NCBI GenBank assembly: GCA_013214205.1
Contig: JABSPQ010000228.1
Coordinates: forward strand, 1-49,138
Origin: Flavobacteriales bacterium
Lineage (GTDB): Bacteria; Bacteroidota; Bacteroidia; DT-38
Reading direction: 5' to 3'
Length of the DNA: 49,138 nt
A program made the translations under genes and the position numbers. The notes under the pieces were generated by a model that was not told the origin of the DNA, did no database searches, and worked only from the letters and a program-made list of their open reading frames with translations. The stretch's first letter is position 1. Every line of letters begins with the position of its first letter. Of this stretch, positions 1 to 8,955 are shown one piece after another.

Positions 1-1
1 A

Positions 2-211
2 GGAGGTTTATTTAAAGATTTGAAGCAAGATTACATCGAGAACAAGCTAAATGTCAGGATATTAGCAGTTATCAATCTAATAGTATCTCTTTTGGAAAAA
101 ATAATTGAATACATTGATATTGAATATATTACACGCCAAACAATAGCAAATGTCGAAGATTTTGGATTTTTAGTGAAAACTAATAGCTTTGAATATCAGG
201 ACCTTAATTAA
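2..211 (+). CDS. C-terminal end of an unidentified protein (partial)
   Basis: An open frame runs from the window edge to a TAA at 209-211. The residues before the first possible start (GGLFKDLKQD at 2-31) read on smoothly, so the gene most likely begins upstream of the window. The visible 69 residues are hydrophobic and charged (Ile/Leu-rich, then NVEDFGFL near the end) with no motif I recognise. It could equally be a spurious open stretch in a decayed region; only neighbouring sequence would settle this. Confidence 0.3.
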   Translation, partial: GGLFKDLKQDYIENKLNVRILAVINLIVSLLEKIIEYIDIEYITRQTIANVEDFGFLVKTNSFEYQDLN

Positions 212-294
212 ATCGATCTAGGTGCGAAACTTGAGTTAATAATGCAATTGACCTAGAAATAAGAAATCAAATTGAAGCCATTGATAAAGAATTA

Positions 295-1143
295 ATGGAA
301 GCCATAGCCACCAAAAATGCTGATGGGTTTAAAAAAATCATGTCTAGTGCGCTATTAGAAAAAAGCGGACAAGATGTAGATCAAATTATAGAACAATTGA
401 GTTCTAATGTTAAGAACAAGGCATTTGATTATCTAGATAAATATTACACTTCTAATTCTAAGAAAGGCATGAATTTCACATTGTTTTCGAGCATTTCAGA
501 AGAAAACGATTATAACTTCTCATATTCTTCCTTTTCTGATGAAAACTTTATTTCCATTATTATTCCTAAGGAGCAGAACGATGATATTTTCTTCGCTCTT
601 TTTTATGGAAAAGTTAAATCGGAATGGAAGTTATTCTCCTTTCAAGTTGGTCAATATAAAATTGATAAAAAGACAGCTCCAGAACATTACAAAATCGCCA
701 AAGAGCAATTCAAAAACCAATACTACATAGACGCTTTTCTGAGCACGCGTTTGGCGAAACAATGTTTAAACCCCATCAAAAGTTGGGAGTACTACAAACA
801 GGAAGATATAATGACATTTGGAAAAGAAGTCCAAAGCAAAGTTATGGAAGAGTATACCATGCCTATAAAGCTCTCATCCATAGATACAGAACCTCAAATT
901 TTTGACATTCTATCTATTGGGACCAAAGAAGGTTACTTCCCTATGGTTAAATATATTTCAAGTATAGAACTCAGTGATACAATTGCTTTAAAGGAAGAAA
1001 ACGACTTAGTGCAAGAAAGGATTGGAGAAGTTTTTACGGGCATCGATAAAAACAAAAAATATATATTTTATAAAGCCTTAAATGAAATGCCCAACAATGA
1101 AACGCCTGTTTCCAATTATGGATTTGAGCAAAAGCTAAACTAA
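295..1143 (+). CDS. Hypothetical protein, start uncertain (possibly 5'-degraded)
   Basis: I do not recognise this protein of about 282 residues. It is mixed alpha/beta in composition, with a helical N-terminus (KNADGFKKIMSS, DVDQIIEQL) and an aromatic strand-rich middle, vaguely like NTF2-type or DUF3887-type lipoprotein domains, which is inference only. The first ATG is at 295, but the same frame stays open back to a stop at 232-234 and reads as plausible coding sequence (LEIRNQIEAIDKELMEAIA) without any ATG, GTG or TTG start. No signal peptide or lipobox can be found in that extension. Either the protein starts internally at 295 or the original 5' end has been lost. The gene abuts the decayed stretch at 1312-2467, which makes degradation believable. 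Confidence 0.55.
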   Translation: MEAIATKNADGFKKIMSSALLEKSGQDVDQIIEQLSSNVKNKAFDYLDKYYTSNSKKGMNFTLFSSISEENDYNFSYSSFSDENFISIIIPKEQNDDIFFALFYGKVKSEWKLFSFQVGQYKIDKKTAPEHYKIAKEQFKNQYYIDAFLSTRLAKQCLNPIKSWEYYKQEDIMTFGKEVQSKVMEEYTMPIKLSSIDTEPQIFDILSIGTKEGYFPMVKYISSIELSDTIALKEENDLVQERIGEVFTGIDKNKKYIFYKALNEMPNNETPVSNYGFEQKLN

Positions 1144-1156
1144 CCCCCTTCTACCG

Positions 1157-1170
1157 CAAGCGTCCGCTTG
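1157..1170. repeat. Short perfect inverted repeat, REP-like
   Basis: CAAGCG (1157-1162) and CGCTTG (1165-1170) form a six-base perfect stem around TC, with partial extension outward. It lies 14 bases after the stop of the preceding gene and contains CGTCCG, whose complement recurs as CGGACG beside the hairpin at 2541-2575. It is compatible with a dispersed REP-like palindrome; no nearby T-run supports a plain terminator. Confidence 0.4.
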
Positions 1171-1311
1171 TGAGTATTCAACCAATCTCATCCACCCTCA
1201 CAGCACTACACCCTTCCAACAAATAACAATTATCATCCCCACCTCATAAAAAACGATATCAATAGCACCCCCATTTCAGCCACAACATTAAACCCTTAGC
1301 ACTTTAAAGCT

Positions 1312-1994
1312 CTACTCAAACAATTCCACCTCATCAATCCGCATCGCTCCAGTGCCTTGCCTCAAATACTCAACACCTTCAACAATATTAAAAAAAGATA
1401 TACTAATACAACAAACCAATAGCGAATCAGATCCATTAAAACCGCTCTCAGCCTCCAAATCTGCCGTTAAAACAATATCCTTTTTCAACGGTGTATCAAG
1501 CGGCAAAAGCTCACACTCCGCCGACCCATAATGATCTATCCCATACCATTAAAAGGCAAATACATAGCGGCGCGCTCCTCATACATAAAATCACTCAACA
1601 AACATACTACCAAACCAATAGAGAAATGTGTAGTTCCCATAGTGGCAACAATAAAATCCTTCGGATCAAATGCAGGAAATCCCAATACACACTTTGTACG
1701 ATCAGCATTAATAGTTGGCGCAACATAAGGAGCTTTACAAGCCCAATAAAAATACATATTAGGGTTAAACTCGAACCCCTCCAACAAATGCCGAAATCGT
1801 CTAAAATCTATTAATCGATTTTCCTCCACCACTTCATCTTCTAAACACACCTTCCCAACCAATTCAGGGAGTCCCATTACAGCTTCATCTCCCATATAAT
1901 CCCTCATCAACGAAACACAATCTTTCAACTCCTTCGCCACCTGTAAAACCCCTGCTGCTTCTTTTCTATTCAACTTCGTTTTTTGTCCTTCCAT
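1312..1994 (-). pseudogene. Frameshifted hypothetical protein, THF/LLSD family copy A
   Basis: Two minus-strand open frames (1536-1994 and 1312-1506) are the halves of one protein of about 225 residues. The first half ends at a stop at 1536-1538 just after YLPFNGMG. In the other frame, coding sequence continues as WYGIDHYGSAECELLPLDTP and on to the second half. The joint is consistent with loss of one base between about 1539 and 1556. The order of conserved segments (PAFDP, GTTHF, LLSDF, then KKDIVL and AMRIDE) matches the divergent copy at 2060-2467, which supports the join. From memory the layout resembles a multi-copy hypothetical family of Bacteroidota whose function is unknown. A sequencing error is the alternative to true inactivation. 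Confidence 0.6.
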
Positions 1995-2059
1995 ACACCT
2001 ATCTACAATTTACAACCCTCCAAAGCATAGCAAATAACCCCTAGCAGAGAATCCAATGA

Positions 2060-2467
2060 AACAATCCAATAACAATAAACAACAATCGAAACAAAGTAAA
2101 ATGGGTCATTCCTGCATTCAACCCCGCCCAAATGCTCACAGCACCCAAAGGCGCTACCCACTTCAAACTAATACTCTCCGCGTCCCTCCTCAGCGATTAC
2201 GCCTACAACACAACCATTAAAAAACACCAACCAATAAACTACATCGATAACGGATCATACAAAGCAGTTGCCAGCACCCCCTACCCGCTAAACGCACTCA
2301 CTCCCAAAAAAATCACACTAATAGCAAAAGCAACCCAAACCAAAGGCCCCATACCCGAAACCATGAGCCTAATAACAGCCATAGGCATCATCTTCTACCA
2401 ACAAATAAACAATCAACTCTTCGAACTATCCAGTTCAAACGCACTTCGATTAGAACAAATAGCCTAA
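2060..2467 (+). pseudogene. N-terminally truncated hypothetical protein, THF/LLSD family copy B
   Basis: The frame is open from 2060 (after a TGA at 2057-2059) to the stop at 2465-2467. The first ATG (2132) falls after the conserved PAFNP segment, so no start fits the family layout. The aligned segments shared with copy A are PAFNP, GATHF, LLSDY, PLN, KKITLIAK and ALRLEQ. Relative to copy A, roughly 110 N-terminal residues are missing, and only 65 bases separate it from the start of copy A. It is therefore best read as a relic of an inverted duplication or recombination. It could still be expressed from 2132 as a 111-residue protein. Confidence 0.5.
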
Positions 2468-2540
2468 ATGATAAACCAGAAAGAAGCGCAAAAGATTGGC
2501 ATTTCGTTTAAACAAAAATCCAATAACTACAACAGTCCTA

Positions 2541-2575
2541 TCCGTAAATCCAAGTTGCAAACTTGAATTTGCGGA
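2541..2575. repeat. 35-base imperfect palindrome, REP-like hairpin
   Basis: The arms 2541-2556 and 2560-2575 pair over 16 positions with 14 Watson-Crick matches; the other two can be wobble pairs. They flank a GCA loop. The right arm ends in TTTGCGGA and is followed by CG, giving the GCGGACG heptamer also found (as complement) in the palindrome at 1157-1170. It lies in the 328-base non-coding gap 2468-2795, where I see no gene. The shape fits a REP-like element or folded transcript end. Confidence 0.5.
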
Positions 2576-2712
2576 CGATCGAAATTCAAACTTTATAGTT
2601 TCCCCTCACACCTGTCGTTTAGGGCAAGCCGCAATGCAAACAAACGACTATATGTAATCCATAATAACTCCATTCTAAAAGCCAATTGCGAAGCAAAAAC
2701 GAAATATCTTTT

Positions 2713-2734
2713 GCCCTGTCCTTCAGGTCAGGGC
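2713..2734. repeat. Inverted repeat GCCCTG...CAGGGC
   Basis: GCCCTG (2713-2718) pairs with CAGGGC (2729-2734), and the inner CC/GG extends the stem after one mismatch, leaving a small TTCA-type loop. It is directly adjacent to the terminator at 2739-2770. No T-run follows on the plus strand, so it may be a dispersed repeat rather than a second terminator. Confidence 0.4.
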
Positions 2735-2738
2735 ACAA

Positions 2739-2770
2739 AAAAAGCCCTTTGCTTACGCAAAGAGCTTTTT
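2739..2770 (-). terminator. Intrinsic terminator of the aldehyde dehydrogenase gene
   Basis: Arms 2739-2752 and 2757-2770 pair at 13 of 14 positions around a TTAC loop. Read on the minus strand the stem GCAAAGGGC is followed by an uninterrupted run of seven T. It begins 26 bases after the aldehyde dehydrogenase stop codon, as expected for a Rho-independent terminator. The A-run on the other arm would also allow use from the plus strand. Confidence 0.8.
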
Positions 2771-2795
2771 CTTAAAATTTACTAGCTATATCAGC

Positions 2796-4214
2796 TTAAA
2801 ACTGCATCGCTTTAATTTCGCAATACTCGTGTAAACCAGCATCACCAAACTCTCTACCATTTCCTGATTCTTTGTAACCACCAAATGGAGCTTCATGATT
2901 TGGCTCACCGCCATTAATCGCACACTGACCTGCTTTAATTCTTTTAGCAATAGTTTTTGCCTTGTCCTTATCGCCAGCCCAAACCGCAGACGCCAATCCA
3001 AATGGAGTGTCATTTGCAATCTCAACCGCTTCATCAATACCAGAATACTTAATCATACAAAGTACTGGTCCAAAAATTTCCTCTTGCGCAATCGCCATGT
3101 CATTAGTAACATCAGCAAAAATTGTTGGAGCCACATAATTACCAGTAGTCATACCAGCTGGCATTTCAGTTCCACCAGTTACCAATCTTGCACCTTCCGC
3201 AATACCTTTATTGATGTACTCTAACACAGTAGCCTTTTGACCTTCAGAAGCCATTGGTCCGATAAAAATACTTGGATCATTAGGATCGCCAACCGTTAAA
3301 GCTTCAGTTTTTGCAACAGCAAGTTCAACAGCTTTATCATAAACAGACTCATGAATCACCATTCTAGTAAGTGCGTTACAAGTTTGGCCAGTATTCACCA
3401 TAATATCATTAATACCGAAATCGATAGCAGCATCTAGGTCCGCTTCTTCTGTAATAATGTATGGAGACTTACCACCCAATTCTAAACAAACTCTTTTTAC
3501 TGTTGGCGCAGCAGCATTGGTAACCTGCACACCAGCACCTGTGGAGCCAGTAAAAGTCACCAAATCAACATCTGGATGAGAGCTAAGTGCATTACCAATT
3601 ACTCTACCACTTCCGTGAACGATATTGAAAACACCTGCTGGTAAACCAACAGCCTCACACATTTCGGCAAAAATAAATAAGTGACTTGGTGTTTGGCTTG
3701 CAGCCTTTACAATCATAGTACAACCAGCAGCAATTGCAGGAGCAACCTTGCCAATTAATTGCCAAATTGGGTAATTCCAAGGATTAATCATTGCACAAAC
3801 GCCAATAGCCTCAACAGTAATTATAGAGTTACCAACTTCCTTTTCTTCTTCCATGTGCTTTGCTTTATCAGCAAACGACTCACATATAATTCCTAATGGA
3901 TCTACTTGATAAGCAGCAGCATTCTGAATAGGCATGCCCAACTCGTCAACTACAGTTTGAGTTAAGTCCGCATTTCTTTTTTCCGCTTCAACCGCTAATT
4001 TTCGAAGAAAATCTTCTCTTGTAGCAGCACTAGTAACCGACCAAGTTTTAAATGCTTCCTTTGCAGCAGCAACTGCAGCATCAACATCAGCCTCATTACC
4101 TAAAGGTACACTAGCAGAAATCTCTCCAGTAGCAGGATTGATCACTTCATCCGTTCCAGTTCCATTGGGCGTAACCCATTGTCCGTTAATATAAAACTTA
4201 TCGTACGTTCTCAT
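2796..4214 (-). CDS. NAD(P)-dependent aldehyde dehydrogenase family protein
   Basis: This 472-residue cytosolic enzyme oxidises an aldehyde to the carboxylate with NAD(P)+. The complete ALDH core is visible: NPWNYP at about 144-149, the cofactor-binding Lys170, the Rossmann loop GSTGAG at 223-228, the general-base Glu245 in LELGGKSP, and the catalytic Cys279 in NTGQTCNA. The N-terminus (YDKFYINGQWV) resembles the broad CddD-type group of ALDHs, but this does not fix the substrate. Length is normal. It is transcribed alone, divergently from lpd, with its own terminator. In the absence of an alcohol dehydrogenase or catabolic neighbour, no pathway can be assigned. Confidence 0.92.
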   Translation of the reverse strand: MRTYDKFYINGQWVTPNGTGTDEVINPATGEISASVPLGNEADVDAAVAAAKEAFKTWSVTSAATREDFLRKLAVEAEKRNADLTQTVVDELGMPIQNAAAYQVDPLGIICESFADKAKHMEEEKEVGNSIITVEAIGVCAMINPWNYPIWQLIGKVAPAIAAGCTMIVKAASQTPSHLFIFAEMCEAVGLPAGVFNIVHGSGRVIGNALSSHPDVDLVTFTGSTGAGVQVTNAAAPTVKRVCLELGGKSPYIITEEADLDAAIDFGINDIMVNTGQTCNALTRMVIHESVYDKAVELAVAKTEALTVGDPNDPSIFIGPMASEGQKATVLEYINKGIAEGARLVTGGTEMPAGMTTGNYVAPTIFADVTNDMAIAQEEIFGPVLCMIKYSGIDEAVEIANDTPFGLASAVWAGDKDKAKTIAKRIKAGQCAINGGEPNHEAPFGGYKESGNGREFGDAGLHEYCEIKAMQF

Positions 4215-4288
4215 TCTAAATATACTTTATCAATTATTATTAATTCCATTCAGTCGTAACTGGTAATCAATTAACCCTCCGACCAATC

Positions 4289-4317
4289 CAAATTTAGTAT
4301 TTATCTTGAATTTACAA
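4289..4317 (-). promoter_or_regulatory. Bacteroidota-type promoter for the aldehyde dehydrogenase gene
   Basis: On the minus strand TTG (4315-4317) is followed after 18 bases by TAAATTTG (4289-4296). This matches the TTTG/TTG -33 and TAnnTTTG -7 pattern used by the Bacteroidota housekeeping sigma factor. It predicts a leader of about 65-70 nt. The opposite lpd promoter is less clear; TAAATTCG at 4356-4363 is a one-mismatch candidate. Confidence 0.45.
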
Positions 4318-4396
4318 CTCTTTAAAAGCTTCTTTTTTATTCAACTATTTCCTCCTAAATTCGTTACTGATTAAAGAAATTAAAAAGAATATATCG

Positions 4397-5782
4397 ATGG
4401 ATTTTGATGTTATAGTATTAGGTAGCGGCCCGGGTGGATATGTAGCAGCGATTCGAGCGTCGCAATTAGGCTTAAAAACCGCCATTGTAGAAAAGGAAAA
4501 CCTAGGAGGTATTTGTCTCAACTGGGGCTGTATACCTACAAAAGCACTGCTAAAAAGCGCACAAGTTTTCGAATATTTAAATCACGCTTCGGATTACGGA
4601 ATTAACGCCAAAGGCGTATCTGCCGATTTTTCTGCCATCGTAAAAAGAAGCAGAAATGTGGCCGATGGAATGAGTAAAGGCATTCAGTTTTTAATGAAAA
4701 AAAACGACATCGAAGTTATTACTGGCACAGGAACCATCACTGGAAACAATCAATTGCTGGTAGAAACCAAAGGAAATAAAGTTGAAGTAACTGCTAGTAA
4801 CATTATTGTTGCCACGGGAGCAAGGTCTCGAGAATTGCCAAATATTCCTCAAGATGGCAAATTAGTAATAGGATATCGCGAAGCCCTCACCTTAAAAAAG
4901 CAACCTAAATCGATGGTCGTTATTGGCTCTGGCGCTATTGGATCTGAGTTTGCTTACTTCTATCAAACACTAGGAACAGACGTTACTTTAATAGAATACA
5001 TGCCAAACATTGTTCCGGTAGAAGACAAAGATGTTTCTAGTCAACTTCAAAAATCATTCAAAAAATCGGGCATGACAGTAATGACCGGTGCCAGTGTAGA
5101 ATCTGTTGAAGTAGCTGGCAACAGAGCTAGAGTAACTGTTAAAACCGATAAAGGCGAAGAAACTATTGAAACAGATTTAGTTTTATCGGCTGTAGGAATT
5201 GCTGCAAACATCGAAAACATCGGCTTAGAAAACGTTGGCGTAATAGTAGATGGCGGTAAAATTTTAACCGATGAATATTATCAAACCAACATCCCAAGCA
5301 TCCATGCCATTGGCGATTGTGTTGGCGGGCAAGCTCTAGCACATGTTGCTTCGGCAGAAGGAATTATTTGCGTAGAAAAAATTGCAGGTAAAAGCCCAGA
5401 GGCATTAGATTATGGTAATATCCCAGGATGTACTTATTGTCAGCCCGAAATTGCGTCTGTTGGCTTAACAGAAGAAGCCGCTAAAAAAGAAGGACACGAA
5501 TTAAAAATTGGAAAATTCCCATTTGCAGCTTCAGGAAAAGCCTCTGCATCGGGACATAAAGATGGTTTTGTAAAATTAATTTTCGATGCTAAATATGGCG
5601 AGCTACTAGGTGCTCATATGATTGGAAGCAACGTAACGGAAATGATTGCAGAAATTGTTGCCATCAGAAAATTAGAAACAACAGGGCACGAATTAATTAA
5701 AACAGTTCACCCCCATCCAACCATGAGCGAGGCAATTATGGAAGCAGCCGCAGCAGCATATGGCGAGGTAATACATCTATAA
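4397..5782 (+). CDS. lpd: Dihydrolipoyl dehydrogenase (E3)
   Basis: This is the FAD-dependent E3 component that reoxidises the dihydrolipoyl groups of 2-oxoacid dehydrogenase complexes and the glycine cleavage system with NAD+. The 461-residue length is standard. Visible are the FAD dinucleotide fold GSGPGG at 9-14, the redox disulfide Cys40/Cys45 in GGICLNWGCIPTK, the NAD-binding GSGAIGSEF, the second FAD motif near AIGDC, and the C-terminal His440/Glu445 pair in HPHPTMSEA. The ATG at 4397 gives the usual N-terminus directly before the FAD fold. It is not linked to E1 or E2 genes here; a fused E1 lies about 24 kb downstream at 29880 and may share this subunit. Confidence 0.96.
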   Translation: MDFDVIVLGSGPGGYVAAIRASQLGLKTAIVEKENLGGICLNWGCIPTKALLKSAQVFEYLNHASDYGINAKGVSADFSAIVKRSRNVADGMSKGIQFLMKKNDIEVITGTGTITGNNQLLVETKGNKVEVTASNIIVATGARSRELPNIPQDGKLVIGYREALTLKKQPKSMVVIGSGAIGSEFAYFYQTLGTDVTLIEYMPNIVPVEDKDVSSQLQKSFKKSGMTVMTGASVESVEVAGNRARVTVKTDKGEETIETDLVLSAVGIAANIENIGLENVGVIVDGGKILTDEYYQTNIPSIHAIGDCVGGQALAHVASAEGIICVEKIAGKSPEALDYGNIPGCTYCQPEIASVGLTEEAAKKEGHELKIGKFPFAASGKASASGHKDGFVKLIFDAKYGELLGAHMIGSNVTEMIAEIVAIRKLETTGHELIKTVHPHPTMSEAIMEAAAAAYGEVIHL

Positions 5783-5819
5783 ACCATCTCATTTTCGGTT
5801 AAACAAGTAACTTTATACC

Positions 5820-7703
5820 ATGTGCGGCATAACAGGTATTGTATCATTTACAGATACTGGCGAATCATTTCATGCTAAAATCAACGATTCTGTCAGCAGT
5901 TTAAATCAGCGTGGGCCCGACTCATCTGGCACATTTAATTATGCCTTTACATCTTTGGGCCATGCTCGCCTTTCTATATTAGATACGTCGGATGCAGCAG
6001 CACAGCCTTTTTCAGATTCTACAGAAAGATACACGCTAGTTTACAACGGCGAATTTTACAACTACAAGGAACTCCGACAAGAGCTAGAGCGAGATGGAAT
6101 CAGTTTTAAATCGAGTGGAGATACCGAAGTACTGCTTCAACTTTACATTAAATACAAAGAAAAAGCGCTCGATAAAATCAATGGTTTTTTCGCCTTTGCC
6201 ATTTACGATAAAAAAGAAAAATCAACTTTTATTGCTAGAGATCGATTTGGAATTAAGCCTCTATTAATTTTTAAAGACGAGGACAAATTAATTTTCGCGT
6301 CGGAAATGAAGGCTTTAATGGCCTATGGAATTGAAAAGGATATTGACCACGAGGCATTGTACACCTATTTACAATTGAATTACATTCCGGCCCCGCACTC
6401 CATTTTTAAAGGCGTAAAAAAACTCACGCCGGGCAATTACATCATAATAAAAGACGAGGTTGAAGAACATAGTTTCTACAAAATATCAGATCACAGTTCA
6501 AATTATTCATCAGATTCCTACGAACAAGCTCAAAAAAAAACGATGCAATTGCTGGATGATTCTGTCCAAAAACGTTTGATTTCGGATGTGCCATTAGGTG
6601 GTTTTTTGAGCGGCGGGATAGATTCTAGTGTAATTACTGCCTTGGCCTCCAAGCACGATAATAATTTCAGCACTTTTTCCATTGGCTTTAAAGACAATCA
6701 AATGTTCGACGAAACGCATTACGCTCGTTTGGTTGCTCAAAAGTTCAAAACAAATCACACCGAATTTATTTTAACCAACGACGAACTGTACGAAAGTTTG
6801 CAATCAACATTAGATTACATCGACGAGCCGTTTGCCGATTCATCTGCTTTGGCTGTAAATTTATTAAGCAAATACACCCGCCAACATGCTAAGGTTGCTC
6901 TTTCTGGCGATGGTGCCGACGAATTATTTTCGGGCTATAACAAACACAAAGCAGAGTTTGAAGCACGAAATTTAAATTTGAGAGGTCAGTTTATTAAGCA
7001 ATCTGGTTTTATTTGGGACAAAATACCACAGAGTCGTGGCAGTAAAATTGGCAATTTAGCAAGGCAACTAAGTAGGTTTAGCGAAGGTTTAAAATTGAGT
7101 TCGAAAGACCGATATTGGAAATGGGCCAGTTTTAACGACCAAAGCACAGCCGACGATTTGCTTTTAGAACCTGTAGACAAAGAGCTTTGGGAAGAACGAA
7201 AATCTAATCACTTAGAAACAATTAAATCCAATGGCGATTTTAACGATGTGCTTAGAACCGACATGCAGTTAGTTTTAACAAACGACATGCTGCACAAAGT
7301 AGATATGATGTCGATGGCAAACAGTTTAGAAGTGCGTACACCATTTTTAGATCACGAATTGGTCAACTATATTTTCACGCTGTCTCCAGATTTCAAAATC
7401 AATAGAGAAATGCGTAAGGTACTACTGCAGGATACTTTTAGATCTATTTTACCATCCGAATTATACAACAGACCCAAGAAGGGTTTTGAGGTTCCGTTAC
7501 TCAATTGGTTCCAAAACGATTTAAAAGACAAAATAAATAACGAACTTCTGGAAGATTCCTTCGTTAAAGATCAAAACGTATTTAACCCAACCAAAGTACA
7601 GCAATTAAAAGCCCAACTATTTTCCAATAATCCAGGTGCAATCGAATCTCAAATATGGGGACTCATTGTATTTCAATCTTGGTGGAAAAAATGGATGGAA
7701 TAA
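5820..7703 (+). CDS. asnB: Asparagine synthase (glutamine-hydrolysing)
   Basis: The 627-residue protein has an N-terminal class II glutamine amidotransferase domain with catalytic Cys2 (MCGITGI) and the RGPDSSG segment. It is followed by the ATP pyrophosphatase domain with the PP-loop SGGIDSS at 264-270 and SGDGADELFSGY further on. It converts aspartate plus glutamine to asparagine, or amidates a sugar-carboxylate in polysaccharide pathways. Genes of this type are common at the edge of capsule and O-antigen clusters, which is the context here: a glycosyltransferase starts 30 bases downstream. The start is fixed because Cys2 must be exposed. TAACTTTA at 5808-5815 is a weak promoter-like element very near the start. 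Confidence 0.93.
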   Translation: MCGITGIVSFTDTGESFHAKINDSVSSLNQRGPDSSGTFNYAFTSLGHARLSILDTSDAAAQPFSDSTERYTLVYNGEFYNYKELRQELERDGISFKSSGDTEVLLQLYIKYKEKALDKINGFFAFAIYDKKEKSTFIARDRFGIKPLLIFKDEDKLIFASEMKALMAYGIEKDIDHEALYTYLQLNYIPAPHSIFKGVKKLTPGNYIIIKDEVEEHSFYKISDHSSNYSSDSYEQAQKKTMQLLDDSVQKRLISDVPLGGFLSGGIDSSVITALASKHDNNFSTFSIGFKDNQMFDETHYARLVAQKFKTNHTEFILTNDELYESLQSTLDYIDEPFADSSALAVNLLSKYTRQHAKVALSGDGADELFSGYNKHKAEFEARNLNLRGQFIKQSGFIWDKIPQSRGSKIGNLARQLSRFSEGLKLSSKDRYWKWASFNDQSTADDLLLEPVDKELWEERKSNHLETIKSNGDFNDVLRTDMQLVLTNDMLHKVDMMSMANSLEVRTPFLDHELVNYIFTLSPDFKINREMRKVLLQDTFRSILPSELYNRPKKGFEVPLLNWFQNDLKDKINNELLEDSFVKDQNVFNPTKVQQLKAQLFSNNPGAIESQIWGLIVFQSWWKKWME

Positions 7704-7733
7704 CAAAACAACAAGCAAACTAAACACATCTTT

Positions 7734-8915
7734 ATGCCTCGCGTATTAAGAATTATTAATCGGTTTAATCTAGGTGGCCCTACTTTCAATGTCACTTATC
7801 TTTCTAAGTATATGTCGGACGAGTACGAGACGATGCTTATAGGAGGTGAGAAAGAAGACTCAGAAGACAGTTCTATTTTTATTTTAGAAAACCTAGGTCT
7901 TAAGCCTGTACTCATTCCAGAAATGAAGCGAAGCATCAACCCGATTAACGACCTGAAAGCATATTACAAAATCAAGAAAATAATTAAAGATTTTAAACCT
8001 GACATTGTCCACACCCATGCCGCAAAATCGGGTGCACTAGGCCGCTTGGCTGCGTACAATTGTAATGTACCCGTAATAGTTCACACCTTCCACGGACATG
8101 TTTTTCATTCTTATTTTTCTAACGTCGTTACCAATCTATTCAAAATACTAGAACGGTATTTGGCATCAAAAAGCACATGTATTGTGGCCATTTCAGAAAT
8201 TCAGAAAGAAGAAATATCTGGGATCCATAAAATTTGTCCACCCGAAAAAATGAGAGTAGTTCCTTTGGGCTTCGACTTAAAAAAGTTTCGAACCAATATG
8301 GACCAAAAGCGAACCGATTTTAGAAACAAATACAACATAAAGCCCGATGAAATTGTAATTTCCATTATTGGCCGTCTTGTTCCTATTAAAAATCACCCAC
8401 TCTTTATCGAATCAATTGCAGCAATCGCTAAAAAAACCAATAAAAAAATCAAAGCACTCATCGTTGGAGATGGTCAAGAAAAAGAAAACCTACAAACTTT
8501 GTGCGCCGGTTTAAATGTTTCGTTTGTAAATGGAAGTTTCACAGATAAAAACGAAATAATAGGGTTCACATCCTGGATAAAAGAAGTAGATACCGTGTTA
8601 GCAGCTTCCGATATTATCGCGCTCACTTCTTTTAACGAGGGCACACCTGTAAGCCTTATAGAAGCTCAAGCTGCTGGCAAGCCAATTATTTCTACAAGAG
8701 TTGGAGGAATTGAGAATATAGTAGACAAAAACAGTACTGCGTTGCTTTCTTCAAGTGATAATTTGATTGAATTTGAGAAGAATTTGTCAACATTGATAGA
8801 GAATGAAAATAAAAGAACAAAAATGACTGAGGCATCGACTAACAAATCAACCGAACCCTACGAATACCGTACGTTGTGTAACAACATGGAAACACTGTAC
8901 AAAGATTTATTATAG
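7734..8915 (+). CDS. GT4-family glycosyltransferase
   Basis: This 393-residue GT-B fold enzyme transfers a sugar from an activated donor to a growing surface glycan on the cytoplasmic face. The N-terminal GT-B half begins with VLRIINRFNLGG (the donor/acceptor cleft loop). The C-terminal half carries GRLVPIKNHPLFIE and the retaining-enzyme EX7E motif in FNEGTPVSLIEA, followed by GGI. It has no membrane segment. It lies 30 bases after the asparagine synthase gene in the same direction and ahead of Wza- and Wzc-like genes, so a role in exopolysaccharide or capsule assembly is likely. The sugar and acceptor cannot be read from the sequence. Confidence 0.9.
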   Translation: MPRVLRIINRFNLGGPTFNVTYLSKYMSDEYETMLIGGEKEDSEDSSIFILENLGLKPVLIPEMKRSINPINDLKAYYKIKKIIKDFKPDIVHTHAAKSGALGRLAAYNCNVPVIVHTFHGHVFHSYFSNVVTNLFKILERYLASKSTCIVAISEIQKEEISGIHKICPPEKMRVVPLGFDLKKFRTNMDQKRTDFRNKYNIKPDEIVISIIGRLVPIKNHPLFIESIAAIAKKTNKKIKALIVGDGQEKENLQTLCAGLNVSFVNGSFTDKNEIIGFTSWIKEVDTVLAASDIIALTSFNEGTPVSLIEAQAAGKPIISTRVGGIENIVDKNSTALLSSSDNLIEFEKNLSTLIENENKRTKMTEASTNKSTEPYEYRTLCNNMETLYKDLL

Positions 8916-8955
8916 ACATATACCAGATTCAAAGTTCCATTTGTGTTCTATTTAA

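Noticed and set aside
1491-1814. Plus-strand open frame of 107 codons
   Set aside because: It lies antisense to the frameshifted family copy A, which has a clear paralogue. The plus-strand product shows no protein-like pattern.
2132-2467. Independent small gene starting at ATG 2132
   Set aside because: Similarity to copy A extends upstream of this ATG (PAFNP), so the start is internal to a truncated relic; expression cannot be excluded.
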